The position numbers were made by a program, and so were the translations under genes. Shown here one piece after another: positions 10,086 through 18,789 of a stretch of DNA of 62,091 nt. The DNA comes from Marinobacter sp. F4206 (GTDB taxonomy: Bacteria > Pseudomonadota > Gammaproteobacteria > Pseudomonadales > Oleiphilaceae): contig NZ_JAHXKI010000005.1 in assembly GCF_019392195.1 (NCBI RefSeq), positions 1 to 62,091 on the forward strand. The letters are read 5' to 3'. The notes beneath the pieces are model-generated. The model saw only the letters and a program-made list of their open reading frames with translations, was not told the origin of the DNA and did no database searches. The first letter of the stretch is position 1, and each line of letters begins with the position of its first letter.

Positions 10086-10835
10086 TCAGCTTTCGAGCCA
10101 GATGAGGCTGGCCATCCGGCCGGTTTGGCCGTCGCGGCGGTAGGAATAGAAACGGCGTGAATCAGCAACAGTGCAGAAGGAATTAAAAAAAACGGCCTCA
10201 ATGCCGGCCGATTCAAGCCGTTGTCGGCCCAGGCGATAGATGTCTGCCATGAAGTGGCCGGGGCGGGCTCCATGTTCAGAGAAAGCTCCAGCGGCCCGAG
10301 AATCGTAACCGATGAACGCCTCGCGAACTTCCGGACCGACTTCAAAATGTTCCGGTCCTATGGCCGGACCCAACCATGCCAGGAGTTCCGAAGCAGGCTC
10401 ATCAAAACCGGCCGCCACTTTCTCCAGGATGCCGCTACAGAGCCCGCGCCAGCCTGCATGAGCCGCCGCAACACGAGTGCCGGACCGGTTGCAAAAAAGC
10501 ACCGGCAGGCAATCGGCGGTGAGAATGGCGCAGACCTGCCCGGGCCGATCTGTTATTGATCCATCAGCCTCCGGCACTCCCTCCGCGGGAAGTGTGGCCA
10601 CCTCGGTACCGTGCACCTGGGACAGCCAGCCAAAAGAGTTACTCGCCAGCCCCAGCCTGTCTGCGACCCGTTGTCGGTTGGTCTGCACATGGCCCGGTTC
10701 ATCCTCCACATGCACACCCAGATTAAGCGAGTCCCAGGGGGGCAGGCTGACGCCACCCAATCGGGTGGTACAGACAGCTCGAACGTTCTGAGGCGCAGGC
10801 CAGTCGGGCAGAATCAACTCGGGTTCAGAATTCAC
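10086..10835 (-). CDS. pgeF: PgeF/YfiH family multicopper-like enzyme
   Basis: This is a member of the laccase-domain family (YfiH, DUF152). It is described as an editing factor that removes misincorporated L-Ser from peptidoglycan precursors, and relatives have purine nucleoside phosphorylase activity. The 249-residue protein shows the metal-site motifs HGTEVA, TADCLPVLF and AAHAGWRGL. The start is GTG at 10835, inside the 3' end of rluD (11-base overlap), with GGAAAG just before it, so translation is probably coupled to rluD. Which activity dominates cannot be read from the sequence. Confidence 0.9.
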   Translation of the reverse strand: MNSEPELILPDWPAPQNVRAVCTTRLGGVSLPPWDSLNLGVHVEDEPGHVQTNRQRVADRLGLASNSFGWLSQVHGTEVATLPAEGVPEADGSITDRPGQVCAILTADCLPVLFCNRSGTRVAAAHAGWRGLCSGILEKVAAGFDEPASELLAWLGPAIGPEHFEVGPEVREAFIGYDSRAAGAFSEHGARPGHFMADIYRLGRQRLESAGIEAVFFNSFCTVADSRRFYSYRRDGQTGRMASLIWLES

Positions 10836-11802
10836 TGCTTTCCAGATCCTTGACGTGCTTTCGCAGGGCCGCCATGAGTTGCACCATATCGTCAGGAAGC
10901 GGCACCTCCCATGACATGATCTCTCCTGTTTCCGGGTGCTCCAGTGTTAACTTCCTGGCGTGCAATGCCTGACGATTGAATGCGGCCAGCGCCTCACGCA
11001 ACTCCTCAGTCGTGCCTTTGGGAAGGCGCAGGCGGCCACCGTAGAGCGGATCACCTACCAACGGGTGTTTAACGTGGGCCATATGCACCCGGATCTGGTG
11101 CGTTCTCCCACTCTCCAGCTTACAGCTGATATGGGTGTGGGCGGCAAACCGCTCAACCAATCGGTAGTGCGTGACGGCAGGCTTACCGGTCGGCACCACC
11201 GCCATTTTCTTGCGCTCACGAGGATGCCGGCCAATCGGGGCATCCACCGTTGAGCCGCCCGTCAGGGTGCCAACAACCACCGCATCGTATTCCCGGCCCA
11301 TGGTGCGGGTCTGCAGTTGATCGACCAGGGAAGTATGCGCAATCAGGCTACGTGCGGCCACCATTACCCCGGACGTGTCCTTGTCGAGGCGATGCACAAT
11401 CCCGGCGCGCGGAAGGTTTTCCACCTCCGGCGCATAATTCAGCAACGCATTCACCAGTGTGCCGTCGGCGTGACCCGCCGCGGGATGCACCACAAGGCCA
11501 GCCGGCTTGTTGATGACCAGGAGGTGCTCGTCTTCATAGACAACATCGAGCGTAATTTCCTCTGCCTGCCAACTGACCTGGGCTTCCGGCTCGGCATCGA
11601 GCTCCAGGCGATCGTCAAGCATGACTTTGTCCCGAGGCTTGCGGGTTTCACCATTGACGGTCAGGGCGCCACCTTTGATCCAGGTTTGCAACCGGGACCG
11701 GGAGTGCTCGGGCATCAATTCAGCCGCGGCCTGATCCAGCCTTCGGTCGCTCAGTTCCGGCGGTACGACAAAGCTGGCGGTAATTCGATTCTCAGATGAC
11801 AT
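10825..11802 (-). CDS. rluD: 23S rRNA pseudouridine synthase RluD
   Basis: The enzyme makes pseudouridines in helix 69 of 23S rRNA (1911, 1915 and 1917 in E. coli numbering). The 325-residue protein has an N-terminal S4 RNA-binding domain (LDQAAAELMPEHSRSRLQTW) and the RluA-type catalytic core with the active aspartate in GIVHRLDKDTSG. Length and motifs fit RluD rather than the shorter RluA or RluC. The ATG at 11802 is chosen because it follows a G-rich ribosome site and begins the conserved region. An in-frame ATG at 11871 would add 23 unconserved residues. It is divergent from bamD, as in pseudomonads. Confidence 0.93.
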   Translation of the reverse strand: MSSENRITASFVVPPELSDRRLDQAAAELMPEHSRSRLQTWIKGGALTVNGETRKPRDKVMLDDRLELDAEPEAQVSWQAEEITLDVVYEDEHLLVINKPAGLVVHPAAGHADGTLVNALLNYAPEVENLPRAGIVHRLDKDTSGVMVAARSLIAHTSLVDQLQTRTMGREYDAVVVGTLTGGSTVDAPIGRHPRERKKMAVVPTGKPAVTHYRLVERFAAHTHISCKLESGRTHQIRVHMAHVKHPLVGDPLYGGRLRLPKGTTEELREALAAFNRQALHARKLTLEHPETGEIMSWEVPLPDDMVQLMAALRKHVKDLESSEF

Positions 11803-11936
11803 TAAGCCCCCGGGGCCTGTGTGTGTTACGTTTCGGAAAGAATTTTTCAAACCAAGAGGCACAGTCTGCACATGCGGCGTCTTCCCCGCTACAATGGCCC
11901 TCTTCTGAATTTATCGACATTATACGGGATTCCGGC

Positions 11937-12770
11937 ATGAGATCAGTTGTCCGTTTACTCCTACTGACCACACTGGTGGTATTGGTCAGTGCCTGCGCCT
12001 CCAACCGGGAGGAAGAAGTACTGCCGGAGAAAACCTATTACGACAACGCCCGAGAGGCGATGACCTCCGGCAACTTCAACGAAGCCGAAGAAAATCTGGA
12101 CTCTCTCGAGACCTACTACCCGTTCGGCCGCTACGCCGAACAGGCCCAGCTTGATCTGATCTACGCCCGCTATCAGAACCTCGACCTCGAAGGCGCACGC
12201 GCCGCTGCAGATCGGTTTTTGCGGCTTAACCCCCAGAGTGACCACGCGGACTATGCGCTTTACATGCGCGGCCTCGCTTCCTACAACCTGGATATCGGCC
12301 TGGCAGCGCGCTATTTCCCCATTGACGTCGCGGCACGGGACCCCGGTGAGCAAAGCCAGGCCTTCCGGGACTTCTCCGAATTGCTGAACCGTTATCCGGA
12401 CAGCCAGTACATTGCCGATGCCCGCCAGCGCATGATTGCTATCCGCAACCGCATGGCCCAACTGGAGGTATTCGCCGCACGTTACTACATCAAACGCGAG
12501 GCCTACGTCGCTGCCAACAATCGGGCCCGCTATGTGGTGGAAAACTACCCGACCTCCCCGGTAGTTGAAGAGGCGCTGATCATCCTGGCGGAGACCTACC
12601 GCTTTCTGGATCTCAAGAAAGGCGCCGAGGATGCGATTGCCCTGCTGCGTACCAACTTCCCCAACAGCGAAGCGTTCAATGCTGACGGGGAGTATGTAGC
12701 CAACGTGCTGAAGGGCGAGAACCGATCCCTGTCCAGCGTCGTCACGTTCGGGCTGATGGGCGACGAGTAA
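11937..12770 (+). CDS. bamD: BamD, outer-membrane assembly lipoprotein
   Basis: This is the essential lipoprotein of the BAM complex that helps BamA insert beta-barrel proteins into the outer membrane. The 277-residue product starts with a lipoprotein signal ending in the lipobox LVSAC and continues with TPR-like helical repeats (YDNAREAMTSGNFNEAEENL; later RFLRLNPQSDHADYALYM). The ATG at 11937 is the only start that puts the signal peptide at the N-terminus. Longer frames from 11796 add unrelated sequence. It is transcribed away from rluD and converges on nadE. Confidence 0.95.
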   Translation: MRSVVRLLLLTTLVVLVSACASNREEEVLPEKTYYDNAREAMTSGNFNEAEENLDSLETYYPFGRYAEQAQLDLIYARYQNLDLEGARAAADRFLRLNPQSDHADYALYMRGLASYNLDIGLAARYFPIDVAARDPGEQSQAFRDFSELLNRYPDSQYIADARQRMIAIRNRMAQLEVFAARYYIKREAYVAANNRARYVVENYPTSPVVEEALIILAETYRFLDLKKGAEDAIALLRTNFPNSEAFNADGEYVANVLKGENRSLSSVVTFGLMGDE

Positions 12771-12790
12771 GCTCTATCGCCCGATAGCCG

Positions 12791-14455
12791 TCATTTGCCG
12801 CTTTTCCAGCCGTTGGTGATGGGATAGCGGCGATCCTTCCCGAACCCCCGCTCTGTAATTCTGACGCCAATCGGTGCCTGGCGACGCTTGTACTCGTTGA
12901 TATCCACCAAACGGATAACCCTGTCCACATCGACGCGATCAAAGCCTTCCTCAACAATGGCGTCGGCACTGAAGTCCCGCTCCACGTATAGATTCAGGAT
13001 CTGGTCAAGGATGTCGTAGCCCGGCAGGCTGTCCTCATCCTTCTGGTCCGGGGCCAGTTCTGCCGACGGCGGACGGGTAATGACGCGCTCCGGGATAACC
13101 GGAGACACGGTATTTCGATAGCTTGCGAGGCGAAATACCAGGGTCTTGGGAACATCCTTGAGGACATCAAACCCACCGGCCATGTCCCCGTAGAGCGTTG
13201 AATACCCCACTGCCATCTCACTCTTGTTGCCCGTGGTGAGGACCAGCGAGCCGAACTTGTTGGAGAGAGACATTAGCAGCACGCCACGCAAACGTGCCTG
13301 AAGGTTTTCCTCCGTGGTATCCGGACGGGTGCCTTCAAAGGGGCCGGACAGGGTCTCCATAAAGGCGTCGTACATGGGTTCGATGGAAAACACGTCGTAT
13401 TGCACCCCCAAAGCCACGGCCTCGGCTTCGGCGTCCTCGAGGCTCATGCTGGAGGTATACCGGAACGGCATCATGACGGCCCTGACCCGGTCCTTGCCAA
13501 GTGCATCCACAGCCACCGCCAGGGTAACGGCGGAATCAATACCACCCGAGAGCCCGAGCACCACCGATTTAAAGCCGTTCTTGTTCACATAGTCACGAAC
13601 GCCGGTCACAAGGGCACTGTAAACGTTGGCTTCGAGAGAAGGCTCCTCGGGCAAAGGGCGGGAAACCGGCTGGCAATGGTGTTCACAAAGGAAATCGACC
13701 GGGAACAACCCTTCCCGAAACTGCGGTGCTTCAACCGCAAGCGCACCCGAGTGATCAAACACCATGGAGCCGCCGTCGAAGACCAGTTCATCCTGCCCTC
13801 CGACCAGGTTCACATAGGCAATACTCACAAGATTTTCCCGGGATTTGCGCTCCAGCAGAGCTTTGCGACGAGCCTGCTTGTCGACGTCGTAGGGAGAAGC
13901 GTTCAGATTCAGAATGAGGCGCGCACCGGCAGCCGCCGCCTCCTCGACCGGACCGTCCTTCCAGATGTCCTCGCACACCGTAATACCCACCGGCACACCC
14001 TGGATATCCAGAGTCACCACATCCCGGCCCTCGGCGAAGTATCGTTTCTCGTCAAAGACCTGGTAGTTGGGCGGGAACCGTTTGAAGTAGCGCCCGGTCA
14101 CGACCCCGTTTTCGATAACAACGGCAGCGTTATACAGGAGCGCACCTTCGCGTAACGGGGCACCGATCACGATGGCAGGCTCAAGTTTTTCTTCCCGCAG
14201 CCTTTCCAACGCCTCATGGACCCGAACCTCCAGGCTTGGCCGTAGCAACAGATCTTCCGGTGGATACCCGGTCAAACATAACTCCGGAAACACAACGATA
14301 TCCGCCTGATGTTCCTCAAGCGCCCGCCGGGTCGCCTGAATGATCAGGTCAGTATTCCCGGGGATGTCCCCAACCAAAAAATCGAGCTGGGCCATGACGA
14401 CCCGCAATTTCCTGGGGGTAGTTTGAGGGGAAGATGCATTCCCGGACACGGACAT
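12791..14455 (-). CDS. nadE: Glutamine-dependent NAD+ synthetase
   Basis: The enzyme converts nicotinic acid adenine dinucleotide to NAD+ in the last step of NAD synthesis, with ammonia from its own glutaminase domain. The N-terminal nitrilase-type domain (1 to about 265) shows the Glu-Lys-Cys triad regions VVFPELCLTGYP (E58), GAPLREG and GITVCEDIW. The C-terminal synthetase domain carries the pyrophosphatase loop LGLSGGIDSAVT. At 554 residues it is the fused form. The ATG at 14455 has AGGAG 8 bases upstream. An earlier in-frame ATG at 14563 would overlap the divergent pilS start. Confidence 0.94.
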   Translation of the reverse strand: MSVSGNASSPQTTPRKLRVVMAQLDFLVGDIPGNTDLIIQATRRALEEHQADIVVFPELCLTGYPPEDLLLRPSLEVRVHEALERLREEKLEPAIVIGAPLREGALLYNAAVVIENGVVTGRYFKRFPPNYQVFDEKRYFAEGRDVVTLDIQGVPVGITVCEDIWKDGPVEEAAAAGARLILNLNASPYDVDKQARRKALLERKSRENLVSIAYVNLVGGQDELVFDGGSMVFDHSGALAVEAPQFREGLFPVDFLCEHHCQPVSRPLPEEPSLEANVYSALVTGVRDYVNKNGFKSVVLGLSGGIDSAVTLAVAVDALGKDRVRAVMMPFRYTSSMSLEDAEAEAVALGVQYDVFSIEPMYDAFMETLSGPFEGTRPDTTEENLQARLRGVLLMSLSNKFGSLVLTTGNKSEMAVGYSTLYGDMAGGFDVLKDVPKTLVFRLASYRNTVSPVIPERVITRPPSAELAPDQKDEDSLPGYDILDQILNLYVERDFSADAIVEEGFDRVDVDRVIRLVDINEYKRRQAPIGVRITERGFGKDRRYPITNGWKSGK

Positions 14456-14491
14456 AAATCGGCTCCTGTAACTCATTGCCTCTAAAAGGCT

Positions 14492-14497
14492 ATTATA
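14492..14497 (-). promoter_or_regulatory. Possible -10 box of nadE
   Basis: A perfect TATAAT lies on the minus strand 37 bp before the nadE start, inside the 93 bp gap shared with divergent pilS. No good -35 box is seen at 16-18 bp, so the call is weak. Confidence 0.35.
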
Positions 14498-14548
14498 ACC
14501 CCGCGAGCGCAAGGATTTCTCCCGACCACCAGCGGATTCCAACAAATC

Positions 14549-16192
14549 ATGGCAGTAGAGCAAGCTTCAATGATGGATGCCAGCGCACGAACACTTTCAG
14601 ACGAGCAGCAGGTAAAGCTGTTCCGCATTTATAATCACTATCGCCTAGTGGTCAGTCTGATGTTGTTGGGGCTACTGTTTGTCGACCCTGTTAATTTCGA
14701 CACACGTTTTCGACTGTTGGACTACTATCAGGCGGGCGTCGCCGGCTACCTCGGCCTGAATGCCTTCATCGCCATGATTATCTTCGCCGGCTTCAAGCCG
14801 AGCCGGCGCCATATAACCATCTCGATTCTTCTCGACATCCTGGTGATGCACTGGCTGCTGTTCACCAGCACCGGTATCACCAACGGGCTCGCCAACCTCG
14901 TCATCGTCTCTGTTGCTGCAGGTAACATCCTGACGCCCAGCCGGCTGGGCACATTCTACGCTGCACTTGCCGCCATATGTTCACTCGGCATTTCCGGTTG
15001 GGCGGTTTTGACCCTGGGTGAGTCGGGGGATGACATCGTTCGCGCCGGCTCCCTGGGCATTCTCTACTTCGCAGCAGCATTTGCCCTGCAGTACATTTCC
15101 CGGCGCATGATGCGTAGCGAAGCGCTTGCCAGTAGTCGCGCGCAAAGCATCGCAGAACTCGAACAGATCAATCAGCAGATTATTCAGCGCATGCGAACCG
15201 GAATCCTGGTTCTGGACCGATACGGGCAGATTCGTCTGGTGAACGCCGCCGCAGAAGAACTCCTGTTTGGCGCACCATCTTCAGAAACCGGACGACCGGA
15301 CACTCCTCGCGTTCTGCCCCAGGCCCTGAAACTCGGACTGGAATGCTGGATCAAAGATCCCACGCGCCGAATCGAGCCATTCCAGCCATTCCAGACCTCA
15401 CCCGTTCTTCAAGCCAACTTCACGCAACTGGACCAGAATCGCGGTGACCAGATACTCGTGTTCATCGAGGATATGAGCAAGGTTACCCAGCAGGCACAGC
15501 AAATGAAACTGGCCTCGCTGGGACGCCTGACCGCTGGCATCGCCCACGAAATACGCAACCCCTTGGGTGCGATCAGCCATGCGGCGCAGCTCATGGAAGA
15601 ATCCCCCCACCTGGACCAGAGCGACCACCAGATGCTGGATATTATCCGCCGCCACTCCCGGCGGGTGAACGGCATCGTTGAAAATGTTCTGGACCTCTCC
15701 CGCAGGCGCGCCGCCAATACCGATCTAATTGAGGTCCGGCCCTGGCTTGAGGAATTCAAGGCCGATTACCTGCAAACCCAGGATGAAGAATCCGCGCAAT
15801 CCATGATCAACCTGAGCGTTGATTCGGATGTACCCTTCGCCAGGTTCGACAAGAGTCAGATCGAACAGGTCATGGTAAACCTTTGTGATAACGGACTGCG
15901 CTATAGCCACCAACAGACAGGGGAGCGGAGAATTTCACTCCATGCCGGGGCAACCGTGGATGGTGAACGGGCCTATGTTGAGGTCCGGGACGTCGGCCCG
16001 GGCATTGCCCCGGAGCATCACGGTTCCGTTTTCGAACCCTTTTTCACCACCGACAAGAGCGGAACCGGCCTCGGCCTTTATCTGGCCCGGGAACTGTGCG
16101 AGGCTAATCAGGCCCATCTCTCGCTGGTGGAAGACGACCAGCCAGGCTGCTGTTTCCGCATCACTTTTGCCCACCCCGGGCGACTGATCTGA
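14549..16192 (+). CDS. pilS: PilS sensor histidine kinase
   Basis: This is the membrane sensor that phosphorylates PilR and, in pseudomonads, monitors pilin levels to control pilA. The 547-residue protein has an N-terminal block of about six membrane helices (residues 30-185), a PAS-like segment (GILVLDRYGQIRLVNAAAEE), a dimerisation helix with the phospho-accepting histidine in GIAHEIRNPLGA (H333), and an ATPase domain with N box (NLCDNGLRYS) and G boxes (DVGPGIAPE, GTGLGLYLA). pilR follows 55 bp later. Confidence 0.94.
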   Translation: MAVEQASMMDASARTLSDEQQVKLFRIYNHYRLVVSLMLLGLLFVDPVNFDTRFRLLDYYQAGVAGYLGLNAFIAMIIFAGFKPSRRHITISILLDILVMHWLLFTSTGITNGLANLVIVSVAAGNILTPSRLGTFYAALAAICSLGISGWAVLTLGESGDDIVRAGSLGILYFAAAFALQYISRRMMRSEALASSRAQSIAELEQINQQIIQRMRTGILVLDRYGQIRLVNAAAEELLFGAPSSETGRPDTPRVLPQALKLGLECWIKDPTRRIEPFQPFQTSPVLQANFTQLDQNRGDQILVFIEDMSKVTQQAQQMKLASLGRLTAGIAHEIRNPLGAISHAAQLMEESPHLDQSDHQMLDIIRRHSRRVNGIVENVLDLSRRRAANTDLIEVRPWLEEFKADYLQTQDEESAQSMINLSVDSDVPFARFDKSQIEQVMVNLCDNGLRYSHQQTGERRISLHAGATVDGERAYVEVRDVGPGIAPEHHGSVFEPFFTTDKSGTGLGLYLARELCEANQAHLSLVEDDQPGCCFRITFAHPGRLI

Positions 16193-16247
16193 ACCGGCGC
16201 CGGCGGAGATCGAGCGTCTGTAAACGACCTGGAACTGATACACAACG

Positions 16248-17633
16248 ATGACTACTCACACTGCGCTGATTGTTGACGACGAACCGGATATTCGGGACCT
16301 GCTGGAGATCACGCTCACGCGTATGGGCATCAAGGCCCTGACCGCCCCAGATCTGGGTAGCGCCCGAAAACTCCTGGAAGAGCACACTTTCCACCTTTGC
16401 CTTACCGATATGAACCTGCCTGATGGTAACGGCATCGAGCTTGTGCAGTGGATTCAGCAGCACGCATCATCAACGCCGGTTGCTGTCATCACCGCCTACG
16501 GCAATATGGATACCGCCATTGAATCCCTCAAAGCGGGCGCGTTCGATTTTGTCTCCAAGCCTGTGGAACTGCCACGACTTCGGGAGCTGGTACACAGTGC
16601 ACTGAAACTGTCTCAGCCCAAGGCCGAACAGGACAATGGCGACGATGAGCCCGGTCTCTTGCTGGGCAATTCCCCCCAGATTCGAAAGCTGCGGAACCAG
16701 ACGCGGAAACTGGCCAGGAGCCAGGCCCCGGTGTTCATCAGCGGGGAATCAGGCAGCGGAAAGGAGCTGGTTGCCAGGATGATCCATCTTCAGGGCCCCC
16801 GCCAGGATGGGCCCTTCATTGCCGTCAACTGCGGCGCTATTCCGTCAGAGCTCATGGAAAGTGAGTTTTTCGGCCACAAGAAGGGCAGCTTCACCGGCGC
16901 GGTTGAAAACAAGGACGGCCTGTTCCGCTCTGCCAACGGTGGCACGCTCTTTCTTGACGAAGTGGCAGACCTGCCACTTGCCATGCAGGTAAAGCTCCTA
17001 CGGGCCATTCAGGAAAAAGCTGTAAGACCCGTGGGTGACACCAAGGAAGTGCCAGTAGATATCCGGGTGCTAAGTGCCACCCATAAGAACCTGCCAGAAC
17101 TGGTTCAGCAAGGAAACTTCCGCCAGGACCTGTTTTACCGCATTAACGTCATTGAGCTTGCGGTACCGCCGCTTCGGGACCGGGTCGATGATATTGCCTT
17201 GCTGGCCCAACACATCCTCGAACGGATCGCACGGGAATATGAGTGCGACCCAGCCACGTTGACCCCTAAAGCCCTTGAGCGGTTGCAGGGCTACGACTTC
17301 CCCGGCAACGTCCGGGAGCTTGAAAACGCCCTGGAACGTGCTTTTACCTTGTGCGATGAAGACACGATCGATGCGAATGATCTGCACCTGGGGAACGGCG
17401 TGCAGCCTTTGGTATCGGCATCGGACGTTAATTCAACACAGGCAACCGACGTAGAGGCTATTTCGGTACCCGAGGGTGAAATAGATCTGGAAGGCTACCT
17501 GGAAACCATCGAACGGCAGACCATTGAAAAGGCGCTAGAGGCGACCCGCTGGAACAAGACCGCCGCAGCCAAACGGCTGGGCATCAGTTTTCGTGCGCTG
17601 CGGTATCGATTGAAAAAGTTGGGGATGGAGTAA
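16248..17633 (+). CDS. pilR: PilR, sigma-54-dependent response regulator
   Basis: This is the partner of PilS, which activates RpoN promoters such as that of the major pilin. The 461-residue protein has a receiver domain with the phospho-acceptor D54 in DMNLPDGNG, an AAA+ activation domain with Walker A GESGSGKE and the sigma-54 contact loop as GSFTGA (the family form is usually GAFTGA; Ala to Ser is a common mild variant), and a Fis-type DNA-binding helix-turn-helix at the end (TAAAKRLGISFRALRYRLKK). The major pilin gene pilA is not in this window. Confidence 0.95.
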   Translation: MTTHTALIVDDEPDIRDLLEITLTRMGIKALTAPDLGSARKLLEEHTFHLCLTDMNLPDGNGIELVQWIQQHASSTPVAVITAYGNMDTAIESLKAGAFDFVSKPVELPRLRELVHSALKLSQPKAEQDNGDDEPGLLLGNSPQIRKLRNQTRKLARSQAPVFISGESGSGKELVARMIHLQGPRQDGPFIAVNCGAIPSELMESEFFGHKKGSFTGAVENKDGLFRSANGGTLFLDEVADLPLAMQVKLLRAIQEKAVRPVGDTKEVPVDIRVLSATHKNLPELVQQGNFRQDLFYRINVIELAVPPLRDRVDDIALLAQHILERIAREYECDPATLTPKALERLQGYDFPGNVRELENALERAFTLCDEDTIDANDLHLGNGVQPLVSASDVNSTQATDVEAISVPEGEIDLEGYLETIERQTIEKALEATRWNKTAAAKRLGISFRALRYRLKKLGME

Positions 17634-17747
17634 GTTTTCTAGCATCGAGTTGGCAAAACAAAACCTTTATTGCCGACATTAGCCTGTTTATTCTTTAAAT
17701 TACCTATTGCTCAGGAAGAGCAGTTTACCAAACAAGGAAGGGATTCC

Positions 17748-18296
17748 ATGGCCATATATCAGCGTGCCCAGGGCGGCTTCACGCTTCTCGAGCTATTGAT
17801 TTCAACAAGCATATTAACGATTGTCATTTCGCTTACAGCGCCCTCAATCGCCTCCGTTATTGGCGCAAATCAGCTTGAATCCACCTCGAACCTGATTCAA
17901 AGGACGATTTCATTAACCCGATCAGAATCAGTGAAACGGGGACACCGCGTGGTTATGTGTCTTAGCGATCAAAAAAACAAATGCAACCCATCGCGCCCGA
18001 TTCAACTCATCGTTTTTGCTGATGAGGACAGAACAGGTATTCCCTCGTCCAGCGCAGATCTGATCAAACTGGTAACGCTGGATCATCCCACTGTACTTAC
18101 CTCTTACAACCGCCCGTTCCTCGCATTCTCCCCGATCGGCTACGCTGCCGGCACCAATGGAACGTTCAAGACCTGTCATCGTAATGGTGACGGCGAGCTT
18201 ATCATCGTTTCCACACTCGGCAGAACCAGAAAGGCCGTCGACTATGACGGCGACGGCCTCGTTGAGAAAACACCTGGGAACCCAATCAGTTGCTGA
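17748..18296 (+). CDS. fimT: FimT-like type IV minor pilin (GspH family)
   Basis: This pseudopilin-like protein is probably a minor subunit of the type IV pilus. FimT homologues elsewhere bind DNA during natural transformation. The 182-residue prepilin has a short leader ending at Gly with the processing site GG|FTLLELLISTSIL and Glu at +5, then a GspH-type C-terminal domain with cysteines. The ATG at 17748 has AAGGAAGG upstream. A longer frame from 17670 would bury the prepilin leader. It runs in the same direction as pilSR but converges on pilE, and the two stops are 11 bp apart with no clear terminator. Confidence 0.82.
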   Translation: MAIYQRAQGGFTLLELLISTSILTIVISLTAPSIASVIGANQLESTSNLIQRTISLTRSESVKRGHRVVMCLSDQKNKCNPSRPIQLIVFADEDRTGIPSSSADLIKLVTLDHPTVLTSYNRPFLAFSPIGYAAGTNGTFKTCHRNGDGELIIVSTLGRTRKAVDYDGDGLVEKTPGNPISC

Positions 18297-18307
18297 GACC
18301 TCAGGCG

Positions 18308-18778
18308 CTACCAGCAGGAGTCATTGGCGGTGCCTGCTTTATTGAGAGCGGATTTGCCAACCTGTGTCTGGGTGATTTTCCAACAGTCAGTGTCGTCCGA
18401 CTGCGGACCACCCGCTACAGGTTGCGCAGTCAAGCTGAAACATGTGTAAACGGTGTTTGAGCCGACAGTCTCAGAGCAACTGCTATTTGCCAGCGTGATG
18501 TTATAGTACCCCTCATCGGAGGTGATCGTGGTGGTACCTGAAGCTATTGAAGTATCGTTTAGTAATGTCCGGAAATCCGCAGCATAGGTCGCTGGCGCCT
18601 GGCGCGTATAAAACCGCTCCTGGGCAGCTGACAACTTTGATATCGTGACCTTTGCGTCAGTCCTCTGCGTCTTTGTAACCGAATCCCGGTAACTCGGGTA
18701 AGCGATGGCGGCAATAATGCCGATTATTGCCACCACGATCATCAGTTCGATTAAGGTAAAACCGCGCTGCATTTTCAT
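18308..18778 (-). CDS. pilE: PilE-type minor pilin
   Basis: This is a minor pilin needed in pseudomonads for pilus assembly. The 156-residue protein has the leader MKMQRG, cleavage before Phe and the N-terminal helix [20 protein letters not shown] with Glu at +5. The C-terminal part ends with a cysteine pair bracketing a loop (DCW ... DSCW), the usual disulfide-bonded region. It lies 11 bp after pilY1 and is the last gene of the leftward minor-pilin unit. pilY2, which sits between pilY1 and pilE in P. aeruginosa, is absent. Confidence 0.88.
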   Translation of the reverse strand: MKMQRGFTLIELMIVVAIIGIIAAIAYPSYRDSVTKTQRTDAKVTISKLSAAQERFYTRQAPATYAADFRTLLNDTSIASGTTTITSDEGYYNITLANSSCSETVGSNTVYTCFSLTAQPVAGGPQSDDTDCWKITQTQVGKSALNKAGTANDSCW

Positions 18779-18789
18779 ATTTTTCCCGC

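Noticed and set aside
12771..12790. Hairpin CTATCG/CGATAG between bamD and nadE as a terminator
   Set aside because: The stem is only 6 bp with a two-base loop and no U-run, which is too weak to call.
16248..17633. GSFTGA instead of GAFTGA in PilR as a loss of sigma-54 contact
   Set aside because: Ala to Ser at this position occurs in functional PilR-type activators, and all other motifs are intact.
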